From: Paramecium octaurelia
Lineage: Eukaryota; Ciliophora; Oligohymenophorea; Peniculida; Parameciidae
NCBI GenBank assembly: GCA_905182995.1
Contig: CAJJDP010000075.1
Coordinates: forward strand, 127,210-191,209
DNA: 64,000 nucleotides
Direction of reading: 5' to 3'
Notes under the pieces: generated by a model
What the model was told of the DNA's origin: nothing
What the model saw: only the letters and a program-made list of their open reading frames with translations
Databases searched by the model: none
Shown: piece by piece, positions 22,951 to 34,579 of the stretch
How positions within the stretch are numbered: the stretch's first letter is position 1
How the letters are laid out: every line of letters starts with the position of its first letter
Program-made: the position numbers and the translations under genes

Positions 22951-25449
22951 TCATTATGCCATTAAGACATTCTCAAAGAACTATGGGTTTTATAATAATT
23001 ATTAATTATAACTAATAATTTCGTTACAACCTTCCAGTTTTCTAATTATTTTATTCCAATTTCTCAAATCTAACTTCATAGTCTGTTTGGTTCCAAAAAT
23101 ATATTAACAATATTTTGCTCTCGACAAAGCTACATTAGCTCTTTTCTTATCTTTTAAAAATCCTTATTTATCATTTGATCGTACAAGTGATAAAATTATT
23201 ATATCATTTTCTTTTCCTTAAAATGAATCTACTGTGTCTAATTCAACTTAGTCTATTAAATGTATTTAATCATTTTCTTATGTCAATGCTTCCTATTATA
23301 ACTTCTTGTATATATTTTCTGTTTAAGCTCTATAAGCACTTATAATAGTAATTGGTTTTTAATTTTTAGGGAAATTCTACCCTTGTAATAGGTATTTAGT
23401 CAGAAGTATAATTGCTAAGCATTCTAAATCATTTTTTTTACTAGTTTCTTCGTTGCTTTCAGTGAATGCAGGAGCGCTGAAAAACAGTCTATTGCGCGTC
23501 TAAGATAATTTCATTTAAATCCATTCTGGGAATTACATATTATCGATTCCATTTTTCAATTAACCTTTATAAAATAATTAAGAAGTAATTTCAGCAAGGT
23601 TTGGCATTTATCTATATTAATGTATCAGCTTTATTGAATCCCTTTTCAATCCCTTTGCTAATCTTTAGAACAAAGATCTATTATAACCATAATTTATGGA
23701 TTCATTTGCAATAACTATTGGGTTGAGTTATTTTATATCCCCCAGCAAAACAACTTTTTCAATTATCCGATATTTTACAAAAGGTATAAGTAAAGAAGGT
23801 TCTAAAGCAGTTGGTGCTTCATCAATAATGCACATTCTTAATTTTACCTTATCAAAGTATTTTTCCAAACAGAGTTTAGAACAACTGTTAAGGGTTGAAA
23901 CTATAATATGACACTAATTAATTAATAATATTTAATACTTAATCTAAGTAATCTTATTCTATTTCTTCGTATACCTTCTTCTTCAGCTTTAATAATTAGG
24001 ATAATTATTCATATAATTTTCCATATGCTTCCAATATTTTCTATTTGCGAGTTCTAAAATTTAATTCTTCTATATAACTTAATAAAGATATAAGAGTAAA
24101 TTATTATTCGGTTTCTTTCAAATAATGTGTAAACTCTTACAGATCATGAATTTTAAGTTCAGATTTGATTTCAGGTGTTATGTACTTATTGTAAAATTCT
24201 CGAACATCATCCTTAGCTTTGAATTAAAAAAAATGATTTTAAGATCTTATTTCTAAGCTCTATCTTTAGATATCTTAATCACATTTTTCTGGTCTTCCAA
24301 AACGAAGTATCTTTAATTTATCCGGTTTGTTATCAAAGCAGTAAATAATAGAATTTGGTGTATCAATACTGTTCCTAATTTTTCTAATTAAATCATTGAC
24401 AACACTATTTGATTTTGCTAATACCAGAATACATCCTTGAGAAATATCCTTTGATCTTATTAATAAATCCGCCATTATGGATATAATACCAATAGTGGTT
24501 TATGTCTTTCCTGTTCCTGGAGGACCTTTAATAATTGTAAACTATGATGTTAATTATTATAATTTACCCTTTTAGTAAAATCTAAAGCATTTCTGATTGC
24601 TCGTAATTAATTTTCATTAAATTGTTTTGAATATGTAAAATTATTAAAATATAATTCCTATTGAACCCTCGCCTTCTCGCAAAAATCTGAAATTTAAACT
24701 TGATTTAATTCTTAACATGGACGAAGTAATAGTTTATAAAATATGCACTGCTTAAGGTTGAAAATAGTTTCTGTTTCATTCAAGTATGCGCTCAAAGGGC
24801 TAATGGGTTAAAAATACACATTTAATCTTTAATCCCAAATTTGAGATGTATCATTAGCGTAATTTTTATAAATAGTCAAATTTTCATCAGCAGTAACTAT
24901 ATTTTTAAATTTAAACATATCCATCACCTATTTATTATAAGGGAATATTAATGATTCTTCGCCTTGCTTTTTTTAATAGATAGCCAAAGAAGTAAAGTAT
25001 TGACTTGGTTGATTTGGATTTCTAGAATATACTGCACCAAAATATTGCTATGATTGTTTAAAAATTAAATATTGTGCAAAGTGATTATATTTCCAAAATT
25101 CATTCTTAGCAGGCTATTCATCTTTCATTATTTTATATTCCTTCAAAACATCAAACCTAACACCATCCTCTTTACTTCGATCTGCTTCTTAATTAAATAT
25201 CACTTCAAAAACAAGAGGGTATTAAACACGATCCTTTAAATCGTCCAAAAATCTTGATTACTCTCTTTTCAATGAATGATAGGCTTCATTCTAAAGAAGT
25301 GGAAATATGAGGTCTTGATATTCTACTATTGATTCGAAATCTTAAAATCCATTTAAATTCTAGATTTGCTTTGTATAAGCAGCTTTGCGAAAAGCCTAAT
25401 TCGTAAGCACCCAAATAGGTTAAGTATACTATTAAAACTCACTATCCAT
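22951..25449 (-). CDS. Superfamily 1B (UPF1-like) RNA/DNA helicase
   Basis: 815 aa with two introns (26 and 25 nt). The first 300 residues are a non-catalytic region. The helicase core has Q-motif-like FNENQLRAIRNAL, motif [11 protein letters not shown] (24510 region), motif Ia GCILVLAKSNSVVNDL, HIIVSTLNSC, motif II IIDEAPTALEP (DEAP), motif III LLGDIKQLNP, motif IV IHQYRQMP, motif V VDSFQGKENDIIILSLVRSN and motif VI RANVALSRAKYC. The order and the Gln-Gly-Lys-Glu motif V put it with UPF1, Senataxin, IGHMBP2 and MOV10. Without the N-terminal domains the exact branch is unclear. Zn fingers of UPF1 are not seen. Confidence 0.88.
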
Positions 25450-25589
25450 ATTTTAATTTTATTATTATCCTAAAATCTAATAAATTGCAACATTATATGA
25501 TTATATCTTGATTAATAGGTAAAATTTATAATATAAATTCTAATATATAAAAAATTATAAAATATAGAATTTAAGTTCTATCTAAAAAG

Positions 25590-25988
25590 TCAGTTAGAAA
25601 GTTCTTCTTTGGTAATAAATTTAAATTTCTTTATTATTACTAACATTGAGATTTAAATTGGCAAACAAACTTATAGCAATATCACATTTAACAAATACGT
25701 TCGCTTGAAGAAAAAATAATGTATAAAACTCAACTCTACATTTAGAATAATATAGATGTAATAAGTCAAAATTGTTAATCTTGTCTCCCCTCATTGATTA
25801 GGGCAAGAATTAGATTTTGAGTTTAAATTTCCCCTAATAATATTGGCTAGTAGAGTTCTAGTTTAAAGCAATGCTGTTGGATCTTCAAAATTTATTCTAG
25901 AACTTAAAATTATTGTGTTTCCTTAAGGATCTTTTTCTTTCTTCCTACTTAATGGTTCTATTCTCGCAGTATGTTCAGATGAATCCAT
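25590..25988 (-). pseudogene. METTL16-like methyltransferase remnant
   Basis: ATG 25988 opens a frame with NTIILSSRINFEDPTALLQT, resembling the METTL16 N-terminal signature (G.V.LNFKDPEAVRALT..LL). It stops at TGA 25791 after 65 codons. The same frame continues after the TGA with ETRLTILTYYIYIIL, where intact METTL16 has P..RLNYIHWIEDL. A second frame then carries KCDIAISLFANLNLNVSNN, resembling the DI...S...A..NV..NN strand-helix of the Rossmann fold, but the GIDIGTGAS glycine loop between them is missing. This looks like a decayed gene with a stop, a deletion and a frameshift. The 65-aa ORF could still be expressed. Recognised by motif memory only. Confidence 0.4.
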
Positions 25989-26439
25989 CTAGATTGTATA
26001 ATATAATATAATTAATATATTTGATATCATAAATTTCGCTCATTTTTTAGTGAAAAACTCACATTAAGAGAAACTGTTGAGAATTCCTGAGTTTTCTGAT
26101 TTAATTAAAATTAATTGAAATATTTGGTGATTAGATTTTAAAGGGAATTAGATATTACCTAATATATGAATTGAAGGATCAAATATTTTATTAAAAATTT
26201 TGGAATGAATTATAATAATAGATTTATATCAATATAATAATCAAATTAAACTTGATTACTTAAATAACCTTTAGATTAGCATTCAAAATTTAAAATAGAT
26301 TATCCAGGTATTTGATTAATGTGAATTTATGATATAGAATAGAATTTAGAAGAAAATCAATAAATTTATAAAATATTACTAGTAAGTTGGAAATTTTGAA
26401 AGTGTTTACTAGTAATAATCATTGTAAATAAATATAATA
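25989..26439. other. Intergenic, no gene seen
   Basis: AT-rich region upstream of the MORN gene; TGA codons are frequent in all frames. No RNA-like GC island. Confidence 0.5.
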
Positions 26440-27457
26440 ATGGGAAATGAATGCAAGTGCTTATAAGCAGATGAAGAACCAACTTAAACTCTGATCACAA
26501 AGGGTGAGAGATCAAGCGAAATACGAAAATAATTAATTAGCGAAAGAAAACTCTTAAAATCAAGGAGACATAATACTGAAACAATATATTAGTCAAACAA
26601 TTATAATAATCAAAAATCATCAAAGCATTCATAGAGGAATGATGTCTAGGGTTAAAATTGTTACTTTCAAAGTATAAACTCTTATAAAGAGTTTTATTCT
26701 CTCTAAAACCCACTTTAATTGAGTTAGTCATTATCACATTAAAAGGCAGAGTAGAAAAAGCCTTTTATAAATTTACTTTATGATGGAGATTGGGTAACTC
26801 ATTTGATCATAATAGTTAGGAGAAGTTCGAAATGGATTTGGAGAATAAATTTGGAAAGATGGGGCTAGGTATATAGGGGAGTGGAGAAACAATTAAGCTA
26901 ATGGGTATGGTATATTCTATCATGTTGACGGAGATATTTATGAAGGATTTTGGAAGGATGATAAAGCCTAAGGGTATGGAATATATATGCATAAAGATGG
27001 ATCCAGATATGAAGGGGATTGGGATTAAGATCTTTATCATGGAACTGGTTGTGAAGTGTGGGTAGATGGGAGTAAATATGACGGATAATATTCAAAAGGC
27101 ACTAAAAATGGAAAAGGAATTTATCGATGGGCTGATGGGAGTGTTTATGATGGATAGTGGGAAGATAATAAGATGAATGGTTCTGGCAAATACACTTGGG
27201 CAGATGGAAGATATTATGAAGGGTAATGGAAGAATGATATGATGCATGGTACAGGAATCCAAATTTGGCCAGATGGGAGAAAATATGAAGGAAATTTTGA
27301 GTTTGATAAACGAAATGGTTTCGGTATCATGGAGTGGGGCAATGGAAAACAATACGAAGGCTATTGGTTAAACGGTAAATAGCATGGAGAAGGTAAAATA
27401 ATAAGTGCAAATAAAGAAATATAAGTATGCTAATGGAGAAATGGTTAGAGACTATGA
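26440..27457 (+). CDS. MORN-repeat protein with N-terminal MGNECKC
   Basis: 331 aa with one 22-nt intron (26794-26815). Residues 1-115 are hydrophilic; the start MGNECKC offers Gly2 myristoylation plus Cys5/Cys7 palmitoylation. From residue about 118 come roughly nine MORN repeats of 23 residues, e.g. YEGFWKDDKAQGYGIYMHKD, YEGDWDQDLYHGTGCEVWVD, YDGQWEDNKMNGSGKYTWAD and YEGYWLNGKQHGEGK. MORN proteins bind phospholipids and organise membrane-cytoskeleton contacts, often at cilia. The stop used is TGA 27455-27457. A 31-nt intron spanning it (27445-27475) would add about 120 Gln/Leu/Tyr-rich residues ending at 27851; both models keep the frame. Confidence 0.88.
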
Positions 27458-28135
27458 TATATGATATTTTTTAGTTAATATCAAAATCTTATTAGCAACA
27501 ACTAAAAATTCATCAATAAGAAAGTACTCATCTGACATAAGTGTGAATCATAATAAAGATAAAGATCTAATAATTGATAATTTCTAAGCTTATTTAAGTT
27601 TCAATCAATTATTCTATAGTACAAATAAGATCAAATAACAATATGTAAAGTTAAGAATAGATAATCCAATACTTTTTTAAAATAAGGTTTTATATCAAAT
27701 TTATCAAAGTGAGTTAAAACAAAATCAATAATATTTGGATCTACAAAAGCAAAAGAAAATGAAAAATTATTTAATACAGTCTTATATAAAATAAATTCTA
27801 ACGTTTTGGAAAATAAAATTAGTATCAGTTTTCTTAACCTTCAAATTATGAGAGAATTAGAATATGTAAGTGTTCTGTTTGTTATCTTTTTAATTCTAAT
27901 TGTTATATATGTTAAACAGCTAAAATTTCGAATGATTAAATATATAAAGTTAATTGTAATCATTTTTAGCAAGATTTATTCTTGATCAATAATCATTAAC
28001 GAAAATAAATCAATGATCTGATAATTTGTAATCAGATATTAACTCTGATTTATTGTGTGCCTAAATTATTCATATGAGTTAAACCCATATTTATTCATAA
28101 TTTATATCAATTTAGAATTATAAATAACAATTTTT
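26810..28135 (+). repeat. 1,326-bp exact duplicate, left copy (contig end)
   Basis: 26810-28135 equals 28137-29462 at a constant offset of 1327. The left copy ends exactly at the N (28136) and the right copy starts exactly after it. It covers MORN exon 2 and about 680 bp downstream. Confidence 0.93.
27458..28135. other. MORN downstream region, possible extra exon, else non-coding
   Basis: Bases 27458-27851 contain a TGA-free frame of about 130 codons with protein-like content (for example SFNQLFYSTNKIKQQYVKL) that could be a MORN gene exon. 27852-28135 is AT-rich and shows no gene. The same sequence recurs at 28785-29462. Confidence 0.45.
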
Positions 28136-28136
28136 N
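28136..28136. other. Assembly gap (single N)
   Basis: Lies between the two copies of the 1,326-bp duplicate. A true gap here is unlikely; the two contigs overlap. Confidence 0.95.
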
Positions 28137-28784
28137 TAATAGTTAGGAGAAGTTCGAAATGGATTTGGAGAATAAATTTGGAAAGATGGGGCTAGGTATA
28201 TAGGGGAGTGGAGAAACAATTAAGCTAATGGGTATGGTATATTCTATCATGTTGACGGAGATATTTATGAAGGATTTTGGAAGGATGATAAAGCCTAAGG
28301 GTATGGAATATATATGCATAAAGATGGATCCAGATATGAAGGGGATTGGGATTAAGATCTTTATCATGGAACTGGTTGTGAAGTGTGGGTAGATGGGAGT
28401 AAATATGACGGATAATATTCAAAAGGCACTAAAAATGGAAAAGGAATTTATCGATGGGCTGATGGGAGTGTTTATGATGGATAGTGGGAAGATAATAAGA
28501 TGAATGGTTCTGGCAAATACACTTGGGCAGATGGAAGATATTATGAAGGGTAATGGAAGAATGATATGATGCATGGTACAGGAATCCAAATTTGGCCAGA
28601 TGGGAGAAAATATGAAGGAAATTTTGAGTTTGATAAACGAAATGGTTTCGGTATCATGGAGTGGGGCAATGGAAAACAATACGAAGGCTATTGGTTAAAC
28701 GGTAAATAGCATGGAGAAGGTAAAATAATAAGTGCAAATAAAGAAATATAAGTATGCTAATGGAGAAATGGTTAGAGACTATGA
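28137..28784 (+). pseudogene. 5'-truncated second copy of the MORN gene (probable assembly duplicate)
   Basis: Contains the last six bases of the MORN intron and all of exon 2 (stop 28782-28784), identical to 26810-27457. There is no exon 1 or start codon because the contig begins here. It should not be counted as a separate gene unless long reads show a real tandem duplication. Confidence 0.8.
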
Positions 28785-29462
28785 TATATGATATTTTTTA
28801 GTTAATATCAAAATCTTATTAGCAACAACTAAAAATTCATCAATAAGAAAGTACTCATCTGACATAAGTGTGAATCATAATAAAGATAAAGATCTAATAA
28901 TTGATAATTTCTAAGCTTATTTAAGTTTCAATCAATTATTCTATAGTACAAATAAGATCAAATAACAATATGTAAAGTTAAGAATAGATAATCCAATACT
29001 TTTTTAAAATAAGGTTTTATATCAAATTTATCAAAGTGAGTTAAAACAAAATCAATAATATTTGGATCTACAAAAGCAAAAGAAAATGAAAAATTATTTA
29101 ATACAGTCTTATATAAAATAAATTCTAACGTTTTGGAAAATAAAATTAGTATCAGTTTTCTTAACCTTCAAATTATGAGAGAATTAGAATATGTAAGTGT
29201 TCTGTTTGTTATCTTTTTAATTCTAATTGTTATATATGTTAAACAGCTAAAATTTCGAATGATTAAATATATAAAGTTAATTGTAATCATTTTTAGCAAG
29301 ATTTATTCTTGATCAATAATCATTAACGAAAATAAATCAATGATCTGATAATTTGTAATCAGATATTAACTCTGATTTATTGTGTGCCTAAATTATTCAT
29401 ATGAGTTAAACCCATATTTATTCATAATTTATATCAATTTAGAATTATAAATAACAATTTTT
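28137..29462 (+). repeat. 1,326-bp exact duplicate, right copy (contig start)
   Basis: Same sequence as 26810-28135, starting at the first base after the N. Unique sequence resumes at 29463. Confidence 0.93.
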
Positions 29463-29675
29463 ATGATTGACTTAATTATTATTATTAAAAACTTTTCCTA
29501 TTAAATGTTTGTTATTTTTTTTTCTGAAATTACAAATGCAGAAGTATACAGATATTTTTTGGTTTATCTCTTTATAATTATTTATTAGTGGTAAAATGTA
29601 TTAAGTAAAGAAGCATTAAGAATATTTGAATGATAACCTAGTCATTTTATTTATAAAAAAAAGTGATATAAAATT
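28785..29675. other. Duplicate of MORN downstream region, then intergenic
   Basis: 28785-29462 repeats 27458-28135, including the possible extra exon. 29463-29675 is unique AT-rich spacer with no gene, leading to the start of the next plus-strand gene. Confidence 0.5.
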
Positions 29676-30740
29676 ATGAAACCTTTGAATAAAAATGTTT
29701 AGGTAATTCATAATTGGCATGATGCTCCAGTCAGAGTGAATCTGAAAAAGTATTGGAAAAAGAATCCTTTAGATTATGTTTAACTTCCTAAACCATATTC
29801 TCAAAAGAATAAGATAACTTACTCGAAAAGAATCATTAATGATTTCGTTGAAGTTGTCAATAATCGGCAAGAGATGGTTAATGGTATAGTTGAAACAGCC
29901 AATCATTTCCAGATGGCATCATCAAAAATATAAGATTGCTTTGCTGAGTTTTATGGTCCTGAAACACATTATCAATAAGAATTAGATAGAGTTTTAGACA
30001 ATGTCAAACCGGAATTTAGATACATAAAGGCAATTGCGCATCAGAATCTAAAAAAAATACATAGTCTTTTAAGAAAACAAAAACAGGAATCACAATAGGA
30101 TCTACACCCTTTAAAAATATTGACTAAGAAAGATAAATTGTTCTTACTCAGCGATCCAAAAAATGCTGATATATTGAAAAGTGATTCCAGATAATCTAGA
30201 ACAGAAACCATTGCTATTACTCCTGGAGAAGATAAGTTTACATCTTAATATAAAATGATGATACAAAAGGAACATTAAAGAGAACAACAAAAATAAAATA
30301 TGATTTAAATAAGATTGTTTGATAGTTAACTGAAATATTAAGGTGATGATTTCGTAAAATAGAATATATTCAAATCAAACATGAAACAAACCTACACTCC
30401 TAAAAATATTGATAAAAATTATTATGTTAATAACTTGAGACATTCTACTTAGGAATCTGTTGAATTTAAAACTCCATCTCATTTTAAAACTGCTATACAC
30501 AGTCGTCAAATAAGCAAATACACCTCTCCTAATGGTTCTCAAGATCTGGTCATTGGTTATGACACTATCAAAGATGATAAACTGGGTCTTCGATAGCACT
30601 TAGGTGAAGGAATGAAAAAGAGATCTTATCGCTCCTTTAAGGATTTAATAAATCAGCCTAAAGAATTTGAAATCAAAAATGTGACAGAACTGAAAAAATA
30701 CACAAGAACTACATCCTAACCAATACTCAGTCAAATATGA
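29676..30740 (+). CDS. Hypothetical protein, 354 aa
   Basis: ATG 29676 to TGA 30740 without intron. The sequence is hydrophilic and basic: KYWKKNPLDYVQLPKPYSQK near the start, a helical part with DCFAEFYGPETHYQQELDR and IKAIAHQNLKKIHSLLRKQK, then Ser/Thr/Lys-rich segments (SKYTSPNGSQDLVIGYDTIK). No transmembrane span or known catalytic motif. Coding status is well supported by length and composition; function unknown. Confidence 0.75.
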
Positions 30741-31482
30741 TTTTAAAATTATCATTTTAATTTAATTTAGAATTAAGCAATACTTCTTTTCATAACATTT
30801 ACAAGATATTTGAATGCTTTGATCTTATAAGTCAAAACCAAAGCGAAATGTTATAAGAAACTTATTTCATTTGCGAGATTGCCTAACATCGAAAGGAAAG
30901 AATTTGAAAGAATCTGGAATCTATAGTGGCTCATTAAAATGAAGGTCAAGAAGTTTAGAGATAGAGGATCTAATTAAATCTATCAATAATAGAATAAATA
31001 AGAAGAAAACCCCTTAGTTTAAAGATTTAATGGCTCGAACCCATCAAATTATGTTAATCAAGAATAAGCTTTATAATCATTAATAAGTCAAAAAATTAAT
31101 GAAAAAATATAAATATTCTGCATATAATACAATCTATAATAAAAATATTATTATATTTTCTTACAGAATTCATCAAATTCTCATGAGAAATATAATTAAA
31201 CAAAATCTTAAGCTTACACATATTCTCACTGAAATCAAAATATAGCCGTTAGGAGGGTAAAAAGATAACTAACTAACCTAAAATAGTAGCAATGTATTAC
31301 AACCAATTCAAAGTGTGATATCATCATCAAAACTTCCACCTTTAAAGGAGTATAGAACAGATAGAATAAAGAGCCAAAAGTTTAAAAATTAGCAAGATCT
31401 TATCATATAAGAAATAATTTAGATTCTTGCATATATCAAAAAATGTAATTAAAGACCTCTTAATGATTTGATATTAAAGAAT
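30741..31482 (+). other. Coding-like region, gene model unresolved
   Basis: After the previous stop the same frame stays free of TGA from 30741 to 31229 (163 codons) and reads as protein (TRYLNALILQVKTKAKCYKK, FARLPNIERKEFERIW, NPSNYVNQEQALQSL). The first in-frame ATG is at 30939, giving a 97-aa ORF to TGA 31230-31232. The frame then continues coding-like to about 31480, and another frame also looks coding (SSSKLPPLKEYRTDRIKSQK near 31330). No intron of normal size links the pieces. It may be a gene with an error, or a decaying gene. Confidence 0.35.
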
Positions 31483-31844
31483 GTTTTGTTATTAAAGATG
31501 GAATTTTAAATTAAAACAATTATTCTTAATTTATCTTTTCTCTGAGGTTAAATATAAGTTGAAATACTTAATTTAACTTAAAGAAATGAAAAATATCCAA
31601 ATTCTGCAAATGAAAATTATTAAATTAGTTTAAACATTTAATTATCAGTATATCTATTATTCATTAGGTATTCAAAGAAGTTCAACTATTATATGTACAT
31701 GATTTCGCTTCTCTATTCTGATCTCTTCTATTTAATTCAGATGTACTTCTATGGCTATGATTATGGAGTATGAAATTTATCAAGATTTCTTTTAATTAAT
31801 GAATAAATTTAAAACTGCGATCAAAGTATGTTTTTCTATTTAAG

Positions 31845-33817
31845 ATGTAGTTTGGGAAAATCAGGGTGCTTAATGTAGCAGAGAAGCCATCTGTTGCAAG
31901 GTCTATAGCAACAGTACTTGCTCGAGATCACACAATAGAAGAAACCAAATCTCCATATAACAAATTATTCAAATTCAATTTTAAGCTTGGAGAATAGGAT
32001 GCGGAGATGTGGATGACGTCTGTCTCAGGACATTTAAAGAATTTGAAATACCCTAAGTAATATTAAAAATGGGATAAATGGGATCCTCTCATTATATTAA
32101 AAGATGCAGAAATTGAAAATGTAATTTCTTATGAAAAGAGTATCATATGCACTAAAACTAGGATTTTTGGAGGAGAATTTATAACGTTTTGCAAAATAAT
32201 GCAGTCAATTGATCCTCTGGTTGGATTGTGATAGAGAAGGTGAAAATATAGCTTTTGAAGTTCTGGAAGTTTGCAAGGCTACAAATCCTTAAATAAAAGT
32301 ACATCGAGCTCATTTTTCAGCAGTTACTTACATCGATATTAAGAAAGTAGTTTATAGATCATAATTTTTAATTTTAGGCATTAGAGAATCTAAAATAGCC
32401 AGATGAGAATTTATCTAATTCTGTGCTTGCTAGACAGGAAATTGATCTAAGGATAGGAGCTTCATTTACTAGATTTCAAACTCTCCTATTGTAATAACAA
32501 TTCAATTTGTCATCCATAGTAAGTTATGGTCCGTGTTAAATACCAACTTTAGGATTTGTTGTCTAAAGATAGAAAGAGATTGATTCATTTGTAAAAGAGA
32601 AGTTTTGGTTTATTTTATGTGAAGATTAAACAGGATGTGCATATAATTGGAGTAGAGGCAATATATTTGATGAAATGGTTGTTTTGTTATTATTTGAAAG
32701 ATGTTTTACAGAGTAAGCATAAGTAACTGAGGTATAATAAAGAGAAGTATAAAAATGGAAACCATTTCCTTTATCAACAATTGAGTTCGAAAAATTAGCT
32801 TCAAGAAAACTTAAAATATCAGCACATAAAGCAATGGATCTAGCTGAAAAATTATATAATAGAGGTTATATTAGTTATCCAAGAACAGAAACCAATAAAT
32901 TCCCACCAACTATTAACTTATAAAATATTATAAGAGATCAGACTAATCATCCAGTATGGGGATAATATGCATAAAACTTAATTAATTTCAACTATGACTA
33001 ACCTAGAGCAGGAAACAAAGATGATAAGGCCCATCCTCCCATACATCCAGTTAAAATGATGTCTGAATCAGATGCCCAAACACCATAAGAATGGGATATT
33101 TATTAACTAATTACAAGACATTTCTTAGCATGTTGCTCTAAGAATGCAAAAGGGTCTGAAACTACAATTAATTTATAAGTAAAAGAGGAATCTTTTTACA
33201 AACAGGGTTTGATTATTACTGAAAAGAATTTCTTAGAAATTTATCCTTATGATGAATGGTCACAATCATAGGTTCCAAAATATACTAAAGGGGATCTAAT
33301 CTAAATTAACTTGAAAGTTCAAAATGGGAAAACATCTCCTCCTAAACCATTAACTGAAGCAGAATTAATTGGAATGATGGATAAAAATGGCATTGGAACT
33401 GATGCAACAATTCATGAACATATTAATACTATATAAGAAAGAGATTATGCAATAAAAAGGGGTTAAATTATCAAACCAACAAAACTAGGGTTGGCATTAG
33501 TTGAATCCTATGAGTTACTAGGTTTTACACTACATAAACCACATTTAAGAGCATTAATGGAATAAAGAATGAATGAAGTAGCCTAGGGAGTTAAATAGAA
33601 AAATGAAATAGTCGAAGCAACAATTGATGAAATGAGTGGAATATTATAAGAATTATAATAAAAAAAAAATTTGATCTTGTCAACCTTTGGATAATATTTA
33701 GAAGCATTAAAAGATTATGATGAAAATAATGATGATGAAAATCCTTAAAATAGGGAACCCAATTAATAAAATTAATAATTATAATAACAATAATAAAGAA
33801 ATAAACCATCAAAAAAG

Positions 33818-33854
<37 letters not shown>

Positions 33855-34579
33855 TCAACTTTGAGTAATAATGTAATACATGTGGTACTTAGCTTGTAGA
33901 AATTAAATAAACAAATGGATCAATACTAGAGGTATGCTTACAATGTAGATAAGCTCAAGAAAAATCTTAACCTACTAATTCTTCCAATTTCCAATCAAAA
34001 ACTTTCAAAACATAAACCAATAATAATATTGAAGAAACTTTCAAATGCAATCAGTGTCATAAATAAATGAAAATTAGATAATCAAAAATTAAGAATTCTT
34101 ATTTTTTTGGTTGTCTAGGATATCCTTAATGTAATTAAGCGATATTCTTACCTGATTCTATCAAATCAATATAAAGGACGGAGAAAAAATGTAAAAAGTG
34201 TAATTCGATTCTATTTCAAACAGAATACTCTGAGAATTCGACTTTATAACAAAAATCTCAGTTGCTTTGTCTATTTCCTGGTTGTTCTGAAGGTTTGAAA
34301 ACTGAATGGAGAAATTAAAGCAAAGAATCTTAATCAACAAATCTAAATTATTCGCAATTAAAAAAGGGTTACATTAAACAGTAAGTTTAATGCAAAAAAT
34401 GCAATAGTTTTGGACATCTTGAAGATATGTGCAATAATAATGCTAAGACCATGGTTTCCTTAATAGAAACCAATTAAGAGGATAAAAAAGATAAACTCTG
34501 CCCTTAATGTGGTGTCACAGGTAGACATCCAAAAGGTTCCACCTGTCCTATGAAAAGAGTGAAGAAGAAAAATTAATGA
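31845..34579 (+). CDS. TOP3: DNA topoisomerase III (type IA) with C-terminal zinc motifs
   Basis: Single-strand-passing topoisomerase that resolves recombination and replication intermediates, normally with a RecQ helicase. 893 aa with two introns (22 and 31 nt). [24 protein letters not shown] at the start and [19 protein letters not shown] with the DxD-type Mg site. Active site: [11 protein letters not shown] with the nucleophile Tyr. Later landmarks include [10 protein letters not shown] and [15 protein letters not shown]. The tail has a Gln run encoded by TAA repeats (33821-33850), several CxxC zinc pairs (CNTCGTQ, CNQCHK...CLGYPQC, CKKCNS) and two knuckles, [14 protein letters not shown] and [16 protein letters not shown]. 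This tail resembles TOP3-alpha. An alternative start about 70 bp upstream, through a 19-nt intron, is possible. Confidence 0.94.
33821..33855 (+). repeat. TAA trinucleotide repeat coding poly-Gln in TOP3
   Basis: About ten consecutive TAA codons read as Gln in the TOP3 frame, between the catalytic core and the zinc region. The opposite strand reads as ATT repeats. Confidence 0.85.

Noticed and set aside
26816-27352. Several minus-strand ORFs opposite the MORN region, repeated at 28143-28679
   Set aside because: They are mirror frames of the MORN repeats; their duplication merely reflects the contig overlap.
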